A stretch of DNA of 64,000 bases from JBCBKU01 sp038521345 (GCA_038521345.1 JBCBKU010000004.1:179280-243279); one strand, 5' to 3'. Positions 17,731 through 26,704 are shown, counted from the stretch's first letter. Notes: generated from the sequence alone by a model not told the origin. A program made the numbers and translations.

Positions 17731-18636
17731 TTGACCGATACGAGCCCGTCGCCCCAGGTGGCACAGAATACACGCGGCATCGTGCTCATGCTCGTTGCGA
17801 TGGCACTGTTTGCCATCGCGGACGCTTTCCTAAAGCTGTCCGCCGGCGTGATGGGCCCGGGGCTGACAGCGCTTTGGATCATGGCGGGATCGGCCATTGT
17901 GTTTGCATGCATTGCGCGGGCGCAGGGGCACCGGCTTTGGCACCCTGCACTGAAGAGCCCTGCGGTCCTTGGGCGCGCCGCTGCCGAGACCGTTGGATCT
18001 TTTGGCATGATCACGGCCTTTGCCTTCGCGCCGCTATCCACGACCATCGCGATTCTTCAGGCAAGTCCGCTGGTGGTCACGGCGATGGCCGCCATGTTTC
18101 TGGGCGAGACCGTGGGCTGGCGTCGCTGGAGCGCGGTGGCCGTGGGATTTGTCGGTGTTCTTCTGATTGTCCGGCCCGGTACAGAGGGGTTCAATGTCGC
18201 GCTTCTCTGGGCAGTGCTCGGCACGATTGGTCTTTCGGCGCGGGATTTCTTCACCCGGCTGACGCCCCGCGACGTCCCAACGACGGTGTTGTCGGCGTTC
18301 ACCATCGCCGCGGTTGTCCCTTCGGTCTTCGTCTGGGCCCTCATGGAGGGCGGAGGGCTGATCCCGGAAGACCCCAACTGGTTCTGGATAGTCGGCATGA
18401 TCGGCTTTGGCTGCGGGGGGTATTTCGCAATCACGCAAGCCATGCGCGTCGGCGATATCTCGGCCGTGGCGCCGTTCCGGTATTCGCGCCTGATCTTTGC
18501 TGGAATTCTGGGCGTCGCCATCTTCGGTGAGCGTCCGGATATCTGGATGATCGCAGGCTCGATGCTGATTTTGGCTTCGGGGCTTTATGCGATGCTGCGC
18601 GAGCGCAACCTGTCGGCCCGCCGCACCTCAGACTGA
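17731..18636 (+). CDS. DMT superfamily (EamA) transporter
   Basis: This is a ten-TM inner-membrane transporter of the EamA family (301 aa with the TTG start used here). The first repeat begins RGIVLMLVAMALFAIADAFL, and the second follows AVLGTIGLSARDFFTRLTPR. The motif DISAVAPFRYSRLIFAGILG matches a subgroup often annotated near nucleobase or amino-acid exporters. The start is uncertain: TTG at this position has no clear ribosome binding site, and an ATG 57 nt downstream would begin inside the first helix. The gene is unrelated in sequence to the DMT gene near 12.5 kb beyond the family. Confidence 0.83.
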   Translation: MTDTSPSPQVAQNTRGIVLMLVAMALFAIADAFLKLSAGVMGPGLTALWIMAGSAIVFACIARAQGHRLWHPALKSPAVLGRAAAETVGSFGMITAFAFAPLSTTIAILQASPLVVTAMAAMFLGETVGWRRWSAVAVGFVGVLLIVRPGTEGFNVALLWAVLGTIGLSARDFFTRLTPRDVPTTVLSAFTIAAVVPSVFVWALMEGGGLIPEDPNWFWIVGMIGFGCGGYFAITQAMRVGDISAVAPFRYSRLIFAGILGVAIFGERPDIWMIAGSMLILASGLYAMLRERNLSARRTSD

Positions 18637-18712
18637 TTGCGCATCCGTTTCCGCGCGGCCGCCGCCCTGCTATGGATGGTCGCGAATCCGAACACCTCAG
18701 AAGGGCGCCCAA

Positions 18713-19987
18713 ATGAGCACGATCCTCGACATCCTCGGCCGCGAAATCCTTGATAGCCGCGGCAACCCGACCGTTGAGGTCGACGTGATCCTGGACGATG
18801 GCACCATGGGCCGGGCGGCGGTGCCTTCGGGGGCCTCGACCGGTGCCCACGAAGCCGTTGAAAAGCGCGACGGCGACAAGAACCGTTTTCTTGGCAAGGG
18901 CGTGACCGAGGCTGTCGCCGCGGTCAACGGCGAGCTTGCCGAGGCTCTGGCGGGGTTCGACGTCACCGATCAGGAGGGCCTTGATGCGACGATGATCGAG
19001 CTCGACGGAACACCTAACAAGGGACGACTTGGCGCCAACGCGATCCTCGGGGTGTCACTGGCGGCGGCCAAGGCTGCGGCGGATTTCACGATGCAGCCGC
19101 TTTACCGTTATGTTGGTGGCACATCTGCGCGCATTCTTCCCGTTCCGATGATGAACATCGTCAACGGCGGCGAGCATGCGGACAACCCTATCGACATCCA
19201 GGAATTCATGATCATGCCGGTCTCGGCGCCCAATATCCGAGAAGCGGTGCGCATGGGTTCGGAGATCTTTCACACGCTGAAGAAGGAACTCTCCGCCGCG
19301 GGTCTTTCGACCGGGATCGGCGACGAGGGTGGGTTTGCCCCGGACATCGCATCGACCAGAGAAGCGCTCGACTTCATTCTGAAGTCGGTCGAAAAGGCGG
19401 GCTATACGCCGGGCGACGAAGTCATGCTGGCGCTGGATTGCGCCTCGACCGAGTATTTCAAGGATGGCGCCTATGTCCTTGCCGGCGAAGGCAAGACGCT
19501 CTCTTCGGAAGAAAATGTGACCTATCTTCAGGCACTCGTCGCCGAATATCCGATCCTGTCGATCGAGGACGGGATGGCAGAGGATGATTGGGAGGGATGG
19601 ACTATGCTGACCGAAGCCCTTGGGGGCAAGGTTCAGCTGGTTGGCGACGACCTGTTCGTCACCAATCCCGAACGCCTGTCGCGCGGGATCTCGGGCAAAT
19701 CGGCCAACTCCCTCTTGGTGAAGGTGAACCAGATCGGCACCCTGTCGGAAACTCTGCGGGCCGTCGACATGGCGCATCGGGCGCGTTTTACATGTGTGAT
19801 GTCCCACCGTTCAGGCGAAACCGAGGATGCGACCATCGCAGACCTCGCGGTTGCGACGAATTGCGGGCAGATCAAAACAGGCTCGCTTGCGCGGTCGGAT
19901 CGGTTGGCCAAGTACAACCAGCTGATCCGGATCGAAGAGACACTGGGCGAAAGCGCGATCTACGCGGGCAAGAGCGTTCTGCGCTAG
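18713..19987 (+). CDS. eno: Enolase (phosphopyruvate hydratase)
   Basis: Enolase interconverts 2-phosphoglycerate and phosphoenolpyruvate in glycolysis and gluconeogenesis. The 424-aa protein is complete, with the N-terminal REILDSRGNPTVEVDVILDD, the GDEGGFAPDI loop, metal ligands in LALDCAS and SIEDGMAEDDWEGW, the catalytic lysine in SLLVKVNQIGTLSE and the signature SHRSGETEDATIADLAVAT. The ATG is preceded by AGAAGGGCG. A long upstream frame is ignored because it overlaps the preceding transporter. A 12-bp hairpin follows the stop. Confidence 0.98.
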   Translation: MSTILDILGREILDSRGNPTVEVDVILDDGTMGRAAVPSGASTGAHEAVEKRDGDKNRFLGKGVTEAVAAVNGELAEALAGFDVTDQEGLDATMIELDGTPNKGRLGANAILGVSLAAAKAAADFTMQPLYRYVGGTSARILPVPMMNIVNGGEHADNPIDIQEFMIMPVSAPNIREAVRMGSEIFHTLKKELSAAGLSTGIGDEGGFAPDIASTREALDFILKSVEKAGYTPGDEVMLALDCASTEYFKDGAYVLAGEGKTLSSEENVTYLQALVAEYPILSIEDGMAEDDWEGWTMLTEALGGKVQLVGDDLFVTNPERLSRGISGKSANSLLVKVNQIGTLSETLRAVDMAHRARFTCVMSHRSGETEDATIADLAVATNCGQIKTGSLARSDRLAKYNQLIRIEETLGESAIYAGKSVLR

Positions 19988-19994
19988 GCACGCG

Positions 19995-20025
19995 GCGCCG
20001 TCCGGGGGTGCGTCCCGGACGGCGC
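19995..20025 (+). terminator. Strong hairpin after eno
   Basis: There is a perfect 12-bp inverted repeat (19995-20006 with 20014-20025, 7-nt loop) directly behind the enolase stop and just before the convergent small gene. There is no T-run on the + strand, so it may act as a transcript-stabilising 3' end or need Rho; termination is inferred from position. Confidence 0.55.
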
Positions 20026-20031
20026 GCGAGA

Positions 20032-20334
20032 TTAGCCTCCGGGGCGCAGCTGGCTCATGGCGGACCGAAAGACTTCGGGCGTGAGGCTTGGGTTCGCGGC
20101 ATTCAAGCACGAATAAAGCGCTTCACCCGAGGCTTGTCGTTCGGCATCCGTGGGCTGGCCTTGCACGGCCGGGCGAGGCACCGATTGCATGCAGCTGCGC
20201 ATGTCCGAACGGGTCACGCCCATTTCTTGCATGGCTGTTTGCATGGCAGCCCGGTTCGGCCGGTTTTGAGCGGCCGCGGGCAAAGCGCTGGCAAAGGCAA
20301 CGGCCGACGCCGCGAGGATCAAGAGTGTACGCAT
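20032..20334 (-). CDS. Small secreted protein, unknown function
   Basis: The 100-aa product starts with a clear signal peptide (MRTLLILAASAVAFASALPA, cleaved near AAAQ), followed by a mature part of about 77 residues with NRAAMQTAMQEMGVTRSDMR and two cysteines (MRSCMQSV, LYSCLNAANP). I do not recognise the family, though the pattern resembles small periplasmic proteins common in this order. The ATG is chosen because it begins the signal peptide; a longer frame would add 80 unrelated residues. It lies 91 nt downstream of anmK on the same strand. Confidence 0.68.
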   Translation of the reverse strand: MRTLLILAASAVAFASALPAAAQNRPNRAAMQTAMQEMGVTRSDMRSCMQSVPRPAVQGQPTDAERQASGEALYSCLNAANPSLTPEVFRSAMSQLRPGG

Positions 20335-20425
20335 TGGGTCCTTCCTTGGGTTGCGATACCGCTTGAACGCACCAAAGCAGACGAACCGACGGACAAACTC
20401 CGCGGTTCGGCGGATTTCCTCCGTG

Positions 20426-21529
20426 TCAGCCGTTCTGCGGCCGAGCGATGCGACCGCCGCCAACTGGAACAGCGACACCTGTCGTTGTTGGAGCAGATGT
20501 GGGCAGGCCGCGCAGGACGCGAACCGCAAGAAAGGCGAAGGCCTCGGCCTCGAGCATGTCGCCGTCATGGCCAAGGGTTTCGACCGTGTCCACAGCGCAG
20601 GGCACCGTATCTGCGAGACGCTTCATCAGCACTGGATTCTTGCGGCCGCCCCCGGTCACGTAGACTCGCACTGGCGGGCATGGCGCATGGGTCATGCCTT
20701 GAGCAACGGTTGCAACGGTGATCGCGGCAAGTGTTGCGGCCGCATCGGCATCGTCAAGGGGGGCCACCACATCCATCAGGTCCGCGAAGTCGTTGCGATC
20801 GAGCGATTTCGGCGGCCGCTTGAAGAAGAATGGACGTTCGAGAACGCGTGCAACGAGCGCCGCGTCGACCGTGCCGGTACCCGCCAGCGCGCCATCGGTG
20901 TCGAAGGGCTGTCCGCGCCGGGCCTTGACCAGATCGTCCAACGGCGCGTTGCCGGGGCCCGTGTCGAATGCAAGGCAAGCACCGATATCCTCGGGTTTTT
21001 CAATTGTCGGATCGAGCCAAGTCAGGTTGCCAACGCCTCCGAGATTGAGGATTGCGACCGGATCGGACAGACCGGCCTCCTTCGCCATCGCGAAGTGGTA
21101 GAATGGAGCGAGTGGCGCGCCCTGCCCGCCAAGCCCCATATCCGCTGAACGGAAGTCCCACACCACCGGACGGCCAAGGGCTGCCGCCAGAAGATCGCCG
21201 TTGCCAGCCTGATGTGTCTCACCGCGTTCGGGCCAGTGGGCAAGCGTCTGGCCATGGAATCCAACGACCTCTGCGTCGGGAAAGTCCTCAAGCAGTTCGG
21301 CATGAGCCCGCTCGACGACCTCGGCCGCTGTGGCCACGTCCGGGCCGTCGGGCCCCTGCCCCAGTGCCGCAGAAAGACGCGCGCGTTCGGGATCGGAATA
21401 GGGGCGATAGGCGCTGCGCCCGACTTCGAGGATACGCCATCCGTCCGTCCGCACGAGCGCGGCGTCCACCCCATCGAGCGAGGTGCCCGACATGGTGCCC
21501 AATGCCCAGATCGGGCCATTTCCCGTCAT
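20426..21529 (-). CDS. anmK: Anhydro-N-acetylmuramic acid kinase
   Basis: AnmK phosphorylates and opens 1,6-anhydro-MurNAc released during cell-wall turnover, giving MurNAc-6-phosphate for recycling. The 367-aa protein has the ATP-binding N-terminus ALGTMSGTSLDGVDAALV, the substrate loop EVVGFHGQTLAHWPE and the C-terminal VYVTGGGRKNPVLMKRLADT typical of the sugar-kinase fold. The start at MTGNGPIWALGTMSG is preferred over an upstream one. It is divergent from tyrS with 62 nt between the starts, so the promoters are back to back. Confidence 0.95.
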   Translation of the reverse strand: MTGNGPIWALGTMSGTSLDGVDAALVRTDGWRILEVGRSAYRPYSDPERARLSAALGQGPDGPDVATAAEVVERAHAELLEDFPDAEVVGFHGQTLAHWPERGETHQAGNGDLLAAALGRPVVWDFRSADMGLGGQGAPLAPFYHFAMAKEAGLSDPVAILNLGGVGNLTWLDPTIEKPEDIGACLAFDTGPGNAPLDDLVKARRGQPFDTDGALAGTGTVDAALVARVLERPFFFKRPPKSLDRNDFADLMDVVAPLDDADAAATLAAITVATVAQGMTHAPCPPVRVYVTGGGRKNPVLMKRLADTVPCAVDTVETLGHDGDMLEAEAFAFLAVRVLRGLPTSAPTTTGVAVPVGGGRIARPQNG

Positions 21530-21591
21530 GGCTTTTCCTTGTTCCGGCGCCCGGATATAGAAGCGCCACCTTCTTCCTATGCGGCGCACCA

Positions 21592-22845
21592 ATGACCTAC
21601 CACCCGAAATCAGAGTTCCTGCACGAGATCATCTCCCGAGGCTTTCTCGCCGATTGCACGGACCTTCAGGAGCTGGACGAGCGGTTCCTGAAAACGACCG
21701 TCACCGGGTATATCGGGTTCGACCTGACCGCCACGTCGCTGCATATCGGAAATCTGGTGCAAATCATGCTGCTCCGGTGGATGCAGAGAACGGGTCATCG
21801 CCCGATCACCCTGATGGGCGGCGGCACGACCAAGGTCGGCGACCCCTCGGGCAAGGACGAAATGCGCAAGATTCTGTCGGTAGACGCGATCAACGCGAAT
21901 GCCGACGGGATCCGGCAGGTCTTTGCGCGCTACATCTCCTATGGTGAGGGCCCCACCGATTCACCGCTCGTCAACAATGCCGAGTGGCTCGACCGGCTCG
22001 GCTACATCGATTTCCTGCGGGACATCGGCAAGCATTTCACAGTGAACCGGCTCTTGGCCTTCGAGTCCGTCAAGTCGCGTCTCGACAGGGAACAGGCGCT
22101 GAGCTTCATCGAATTCAACTACATGCTGCTTCAGGCCTACGACTTCCTTGAATTGTTCCGACGCCACGACTGCATCCTGCAGATGGGCGGGTCCGACCAG
22201 TGGGGCAACATCGTATCCGGAGCCGATCTCATCCGTCGGGTGGAAGAAAGGCAGGCGTTCGGGCTGACAACGCCGCTCGTCACGCGTTCGGATGGCAAGA
22301 AGATGGGCAAGTCGGCGGACGGCGCGATCTGGCTGAACGAGGACATGATGTCGTCTTACGATTTCTGGCAGTGGTGGCGGAACGTCGACGACGCGGATGT
22401 GGGCAAATTCTTGAAGATGTTCACCGAGTTGCCCGTCGACGAATGCGACAGATTGGGCGTTCTCAGCGGGTCCGAGATCAATGAAGCCAAGGTGCGACTG
22501 GCCAACGAGGTGACGGCGCTTTGCCGGGGCGCCGAGGCGGCCGCAGCGGCCGAGGCGACGGCCCGCGAAGTCTTCGGGAAAGGTGGCGTGGGCGATGATC
22601 TTCCGACACTGACGCTTTCGACAGAAGAAGTCGGGGACGGGATTTCGATCGTTCAGCTGATCGTGCGCAGCGGACTTGCCAAGTCCGGCAAAGAGGCCAA
22701 GCGCCTCATTGCAGATCAGGGCGCCAGACTGGACGACGCGCCGTTGACCGACGCGACGATGGTGCTGGATGCGGGGGCGCTGGCCAGCCCGGTGAAGCTG
22801 TCCGCGGGTAAGAAACGCCACGCGCTGGTCCAGCTGAGCGGCTGA
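21592..22845 (+). CDS. tyrS: Tyrosyl-tRNA synthetase
   Basis: TyrRS charges tRNA-Tyr with tyrosine. The 417-aa protein has the class I HIGH-type motif in ATSLHIGNLVQIMLLRW and the KMSKS-type motif as KKMGKSADGAIWL. The tyrosine pocket segment GGSDQWGNIVSGADLIRR is present, and a C-terminal S4-like RNA-binding domain is seen in RSGLAKSGKEAKRLIADQGA. The ATG at MTYHPKSEFLHEII matches the family; a long in-frame extension upstream runs antisense through anmK and is discarded. Confidence 0.97.
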   Translation: MTYHPKSEFLHEIISRGFLADCTDLQELDERFLKTTVTGYIGFDLTATSLHIGNLVQIMLLRWMQRTGHRPITLMGGGTTKVGDPSGKDEMRKILSVDAINANADGIRQVFARYISYGEGPTDSPLVNNAEWLDRLGYIDFLRDIGKHFTVNRLLAFESVKSRLDREQALSFIEFNYMLLQAYDFLELFRRHDCILQMGGSDQWGNIVSGADLIRRVEERQAFGLTTPLVTRSDGKKMGKSADGAIWLNEDMMSSYDFWQWWRNVDDADVGKFLKMFTELPVDECDRLGVLSGSEINEAKVRLANEVTALCRGAEAAAAAEATAREVFGKGGVGDDLPTLTLSTEEVGDGISIVQLIVRSGLAKSGKEAKRLIADQGARLDDAPLTDATMVLDAGALASPVKLSAGKKRHALVQLSG

Positions 22846-22870
22846 ACGGACGCCGGCAGTTCCGGCGCGA

Positions 22871-23851
22871 TCAGCCGTCGCCCAGCATCCAGTCGCCTTC
22901 GGGCCAGAAAGCGTGGAAGGCAAAGGCAAACATCACGTCGTGGGGAAGATCGTTGCCCGCTGCATCCCGGACCCGGATCGTACCCACGTCCCGTCCCGCG
23001 GCAATCTCGCGGTTGTCGAGCGCCGAGGCCTGTCCCCCCGCCCAGCTCAATGTCACCCCATCCTCGGTGATCTCGGTATCGGTCCGAAGACGCTCAACCG
23101 GCCAGGCGCGATCCCCCACGCGCACGACCCGTGCAAGTGCCGGAATGTCGTGCGGCGGCATCTCGCCGTTGTACAGGAACGGCTTGGTTGAACTATCGTA
23201 GTTCACATACGGATTGGCACCGTAGCTTCGGGCAAAGCCGCGCGGCTGGTCCATGACCAGCGCATCCGGATTGCGCGCCTTGAACTCGGCCCAGCTTTCC
23301 ATCCAGGTGGGCAGCTGCACCAATTCGACACCCGTGAATTGGCCCACAATCCCTTCGCCGATGGCCTGCTGCCACCAGCTTTCGGTCTCGCGGTCATACA
23401 TCACCATATCCGAGTTCCGGAGCTTGCCCGAGACGCCAAAACTCAGCACCTGCCCCTGAACACGGCGATCGAAGGTCATTCCGGAATTACAGAGAGGGCA
23501 GAAGGTGACCGCCACCGGGACGCCGCCGACCTCGTCGTTCACGATCTCATGCCACGTGAGATACCGGATCGGATACGCCCGCGGCGTTTCGCCGTCGATC
23601 TCGACCGTGATGACAGGTTCCCGGTCGCCGATCCGTTCCTCCTCGGATACGTTCAGAAAAGTCGGAGCGTCGATGGCCGGAATCCCGTCTTTTGGAGGAC
23701 CCCCGGACAGGATCTCGCGCCAATTTTCAACATTGGTCTGCTCAAAGTCGGTGTTCGGCCATTCGTAGCGCCAGAAACTTGGATCGGCGACCGCGCACAT
23801 GGACGTAGCCAAGACGCCGAGCATTGCGGCAAGAAAAGATCTGAAACGCAT
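22871..23851 (-). CDS. DUF3179 domain-containing secreted protein
   Basis: The 326-aa product has an N-terminal signal peptide (FLAAMLGVLATSMCAVADPS) followed by the DUF3179 domain. The conserved core is YLTWHEIVNDEVGGVPVAVT and FCPLCNSGMTFDRRVQGQ with its CxxC, then SGKLRNSDMVMYDRETESWW. Function is unknown; the CxxC and periplasmic location would allow a redox or metal-binding role, but this is inference. It converges on tyrS, with 25 nt between stops. Confidence 0.88.
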   Translation of the reverse strand: MRFRSFLAAMLGVLATSMCAVADPSFWRYEWPNTDFEQTNVENWREILSGGPPKDGIPAIDAPTFLNVSEEERIGDREPVITVEIDGETPRAYPIRYLTWHEIVNDEVGGVPVAVTFCPLCNSGMTFDRRVQGQVLSFGVSGKLRNSDMVMYDRETESWWQQAIGEGIVGQFTGVELVQLPTWMESWAEFKARNPDALVMDQPRGFARSYGANPYVNYDSSTKPFLYNGEMPPHDIPALARVVRVGDRAWPVERLRTDTEITEDGVTLSWAGGQASALDNREIAAGRDVGTIRVRDAAGNDLPHDVMFAFAFHAFWPEGDWMLGDG

Positions 23852-23925
23852 CGTTGGTCCTCCCCAAGCGTTCGGCAGAGACTGCCAGAGCGCGCGAAGA
23901 CGGGGTAGCCCTGCTCACGCAGGCT

Positions 23926-24576
23926 TTATTTGTCAGGAACCGTAAGCGTCGCGAGGCGCGCGTAATCCCCCATGATGCGCGTCACCCGCGCCTGTCCCCC
24001 TGTTCCGTCGGCAAGCCGTTCAAACACAGCCCCCAAATCCGTGCGGGGGCTTACATGGAACTTGGCGAGCCAGCGGTGCAAGGCGTTTCGGAACCAGCCG
24101 GGCCAATCCGTCTGGTCCCCGAAATCGACCACAAGAAGGGTTCCGCCGGGCGCAAGGTGGCGGGTCGCCTCGGCCAGCGCGGCCTCCCATTCAGGGATCA
24201 TGGACACCGCGAAGGAAATCACGATTCGATCAAAGTCGGCCTGCCCGAACAGTGTTTCGGGATCGAATGAACAGGCATCGGCTTCGGCAAGCTGCACACC
24301 GGCCCCCAGCGCCGCGCGGGCGGAAATCAGCATCTCCGACGAGATATCAAGGCCATAAAGCGTCGTGTTAGGGTAGGCCTTCCGGATCTTGGCGAGGTTT
24401 CGGCCCGTGCCGCAGGCCACTTCGAGAACATGGCCGTCTGCAGGGGGGGCCAGTTCGGCAATCAGGCGGTCGCGTCCGAACAGAAAGTACTTGCGGGTAA
24501 GGTCGTAGATCCGGCGCTGGCGGCGATAAACCGCGTTCATCAGATCGGCATGACCGCGGTCGTCGGTCGCAGTCAT
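23926..24576 (-). CDS. btaB: Diacylglycerylhomoserine N-methyltransferase BtaB
   Basis: BtaB trimethylates diacylglycerylhomoserine with three S-adenosylmethionines, forming the betaine lipid DGTS at the cytoplasmic membrane. The 216-aa protein has the BtaB-type N-terminus AVYRRQRRIYDLTRKYFLFG, SAM motif I HVLEVACGTGRNLAKI and the later motifs GLDISSEMLI and LAPGGTLLVVDFGDQTDWP. Its ATG overlaps the stop of btaA by 4 nt, which fixes the start and shows coupling. The partner and order (btaA then btaB) are those known from Rhodobacter, so the specific name is preferred to a generic methyltransferase. Confidence 0.92.
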   Translation of the reverse strand: MTATDDRGHADLMNAVYRRQRRIYDLTRKYFLFGRDRLIAELAPPADGHVLEVACGTGRNLAKIRKAYPNTTLYGLDISSEMLISARAALGAGVQLAEADACSFDPETLFGQADFDRIVISFAVSMIPEWEAALAEATRHLAPGGTLLVVDFGDQTDWPGWFRNALHRWLAKFHVSPRTDLGAVFERLADGTGGQARVTRIMGDYARLATLTVPDK

Positions 24577-25793
24577 GCGTGTTTTCGCCAGAGATGAACG
24601 GCGCCGTAGATGGCGGATCGGTCCTGATCCGTGGCACGGCGCGAGGCGTCGCGATCGTACGTCCACTGGTTCAGAAGCGCGTCAGGCACGCGGCCCGGAA
24701 GGATATCCGGCGCGCCGCCGGTCCGATAGAGTACCCGAGCGCCCGGTCGGGCGGTGCGGGTGATCTCGGTCCAAAGGGCCGCCAGTTGCGCGTCGGTCAT
24801 CCAGTCCTGCGCATCGAGCAACACGAAGACATCCCGCGTTCCGTCGGGTGTCGCCGCCAGCATGTCGGTCATCGACCGGTTCTCGAGTGTTGCGCGGGGC
24901 GCCGCAGCTGCCAGCGCTGCAAACCGCGAAGGCTCAAGATAGGGCGGCACCGAGGCATCAGGCCCCGGGCCATAGCCGCGACGACAGGCTTGCCAGGCGA
25001 AATAGTTCTCTTGCAGCGGGAAACCGCAGAAAAGCTTACGCGAGCGCTCTTTCAGAACCGGGATAATGTCCCCGTCCCCATCAGCCGCCAGTTTGTCGTA
25101 CTGAGCAGGCGGGATACCAAGTCCGAAGAGTACCGCCTTGCGCCGCGCAAGCCATCGTACCGACGGGCGGTCGAATTGCGGGGCAATCTCGGCATCGAAG
25201 AAAGCGCGCTGATCCTCGAGCGTTGCCGACTTGAGATACCGGTGGAAATCGACGCCGCCAAACCGCGCCATGAGCTGGACCGCTCCTATGAACCGGCCCA
25301 GCACGCCGTGCCGGTAAAGCCCGTTCGTCAGCATGCGTGTGCGCGGAAAGATCGGATCGCGGTCCTGCCACCATGCACGGGTCTCGGCATCAAGATAGGG
25401 GGATACGCCCTTGAAGAGCCGCAGGTTCGAAGCGCGGTCAGGCTGGGCAAAAAGGGCGCGGAAGTCCCCCTGACGCAAAGTGCGTGCTGCCGTCAGCTTA
25501 AGCCGCCCAAGGGCAACATGGGCCGGTGAGAGATCCACCGCAGAAAGACCTGCCGGCCCCGCGGTGAGATAGGACATCATGTTGCAGCCGCCGGACGAAA
25601 TACAGACCACGTGGTCGTCGGGGCCAATGTCGAGCGCCTCCATGTCGGCAACCGGATCTTCCCAGATCTGAGCGTAGACCAGGCCATGAAAAAGCCGGGC
25701 AAAAAGCCGCTCAAGCTGCCTTGTCACACCTTCGGTCTCGGCGTCGCTTACCGCATCGGTGATCCGGCCTCGGACAACACTCGCGTCGGTCAT
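24573..25793 (-). CDS. btaA: S-adenosylmethionine:diacylglycerol 3-amino-3-carboxypropyltransferase BtaA (DUF3419)
   Basis: BtaA transfers the aminocarboxypropyl group of SAM to diacylglycerol, giving diacylglycerylhomoserine, the first step to the phosphorus-free lipid DGTS. The 406-aa protein matches DUF3419/BtaA: GLVYAQIWEDPVADMEALDI, the SAM-site-like VVCISSGGCNMMSYLTAGPA, AVDLSPAHVALGRLKL and the C-terminal LLDAQDWMTDAQLAALWTEI. It overlaps plcP upstream and btaB downstream by 4 nt each, so the three form one translationally coupled operon. Confidence 0.94.
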   Translation of the reverse strand: MTDASVVRGRITDAVSDAETEGVTRQLERLFARLFHGLVYAQIWEDPVADMEALDIGPDDHVVCISSGGCNMMSYLTAGPAGLSAVDLSPAHVALGRLKLTAARTLRQGDFRALFAQPDRASNLRLFKGVSPYLDAETRAWWQDRDPIFPRTRMLTNGLYRHGVLGRFIGAVQLMARFGGVDFHRYLKSATLEDQRAFFDAEIAPQFDRPSVRWLARRKAVLFGLGIPPAQYDKLAADGDGDIIPVLKERSRKLFCGFPLQENYFAWQACRRGYGPGPDASVPPYLEPSRFAALAAAAPRATLENRSMTDMLAATPDGTRDVFVLLDAQDWMTDAQLAALWTEITRTARPGARVLYRTGGAPDILPGRVPDALLNQWTYDRDASRRATDQDRSAIYGAVHLWRKHA

Positions 25794-26668
25794 GCGCGCT
25801 TCTCATGGGCATTTTGGCGTGCCTCCGGCGCCTCGGACGCCGACAGGCGCCGCTCGACATTATTCGGCCTGCGATCGCGCTGGCGCACCCGTTCGCGGCG
25901 GCGCTTGGCGCCGGCCCAGTCGATCAAGATCATCCGGCCATCGTCGCGTTCCGCGATAGCGGTGCAACTCTCGACCCAGTCGCCTGTGTTCAGATAGTCG
26001 ACCTCACCGATCTTCCGGATATTGGCCGAATGGATGTGCCCGCAGATCACCCCGTCAAACCCTCCGCGCCGGGCCTCTTCGCTCAGCACGTCTTCATAGG
26101 ACGAGATGAAGTTCACAGCGCCTTTAACCTGATGCTTGACCCATTTGGACAGCGACCAGTACTGGCCGCCCCAAAGCCACCGCAGCTTGTTCACCCAAGT
26201 ATTCATCCAGAGGATGGTGACATAGGCATGATCGCCGAGATAGGCGAGCCACTTCGCATGGACGACGACACTGTCGAACTGGTCGCCGTGCGTGACGAGG
26301 TAACGACGCCCGTCTGCGGCTTCGAACTCGTCCCGCTGCATCAGTTCGATGCCCCCAAAATGGGTGCCCTGATAGGGCCGCATCGCCTCGTCATGGTTGC
26401 CCGGAATATAGATGATCCGGGTCCCGGCACGGGCCTTGTCGAGAAAGCTTGCGACGATGTCATTGTGCCGGGCCGACCAATGCCATCCGCGGCGCAACTG
26501 CCATCCATCGACGATGTCGCCCACGAGATAGATCGTGTCGGCGTCGTGGTGGTCGAGAAAGTCGAGCAGAAGATCCGCTTGGCACCCGCGGGTGCCAAGG
26601 TGAATATCGGACAGGAAAAGCGTTCTATAGCGCAAGATCTGGCCCGGTTTTCGGCTGCTCAATTGCAC
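25790..26668 (-). CDS. plcP: Metallophosphoesterase, PlcP-type phospholipase C (LpxH-like fold)
   Basis: This 292-aa calcineurin-like phosphoesterase shows all metal-site motifs: FLSDIHLGTRGCQ (D21, H23), YLVGDIVDGWQLRRGW (D51), IYIPGNHDEAMRPYQ (N91-H92-D93), THGDQFDSVV and GVICGHIHSANIRKIG. Databases often call such proteins UDP-2,3-diacylglucosamine diphosphatase. However, coupling to btaA (4-nt overlap) points to PlcP, the phospholipase C that releases diacylglycerol from membrane phospholipids for DGTS synthesis under phosphate limitation. LpxH activity cannot be excluded from sequence alone. The start used is GTG; spacing to a ribosome binding site is poor, so a slightly different start is possible. 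Confidence 0.8.
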   Translation of the reverse strand: MQLSSRKPGQILRYRTLFLSDIHLGTRGCQADLLLDFLDHHDADTIYLVGDIVDGWQLRRGWHWSARHNDIVASFLDKARAGTRIIYIPGNHDEAMRPYQGTHFGGIELMQRDEFEAADGRRYLVTHGDQFDSVVVHAKWLAYLGDHAYVTILWMNTWVNKLRWLWGGQYWSLSKWVKHQVKGAVNFISSYEDVLSEEARRGGFDGVICGHIHSANIRKIGEVDYLNTGDWVESCTAIAERDDGRMILIDWAGAKRRRERVRQRDRRPNNVERRLSASEAPEARQNAHEKRA

Positions 26669-26686
26669 GCCATCTAGTGGCGAAAC

Positions 26687-26704
26687 ATCACAGAAATACG
26701 AAAC
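26687..26704 (-). promoter_or_regulatory. Weak PHO-box-like sequence upstream of plcP
   Basis: On the - strand, GTTTCGT-ATTT-CTGTGAT matches the PhoB consensus (two CTGTCAT repeats, 4-nt spacer) at 10 of 14 positions, 19 nt before the GTG of plcP. One half is good (6/7) and the other poor (4/7). It is listed because PhoB control is known for plcP/btaAB in related bacteria. Confidence 0.28.

Noticed and set aside
25790..26668. LpxH (lipid A synthesis) as the primary name
   Set aside because: The fold fits, but a 4-nt overlap with btaA favours a PlcP role; LpxH activity is left open in the annotation.
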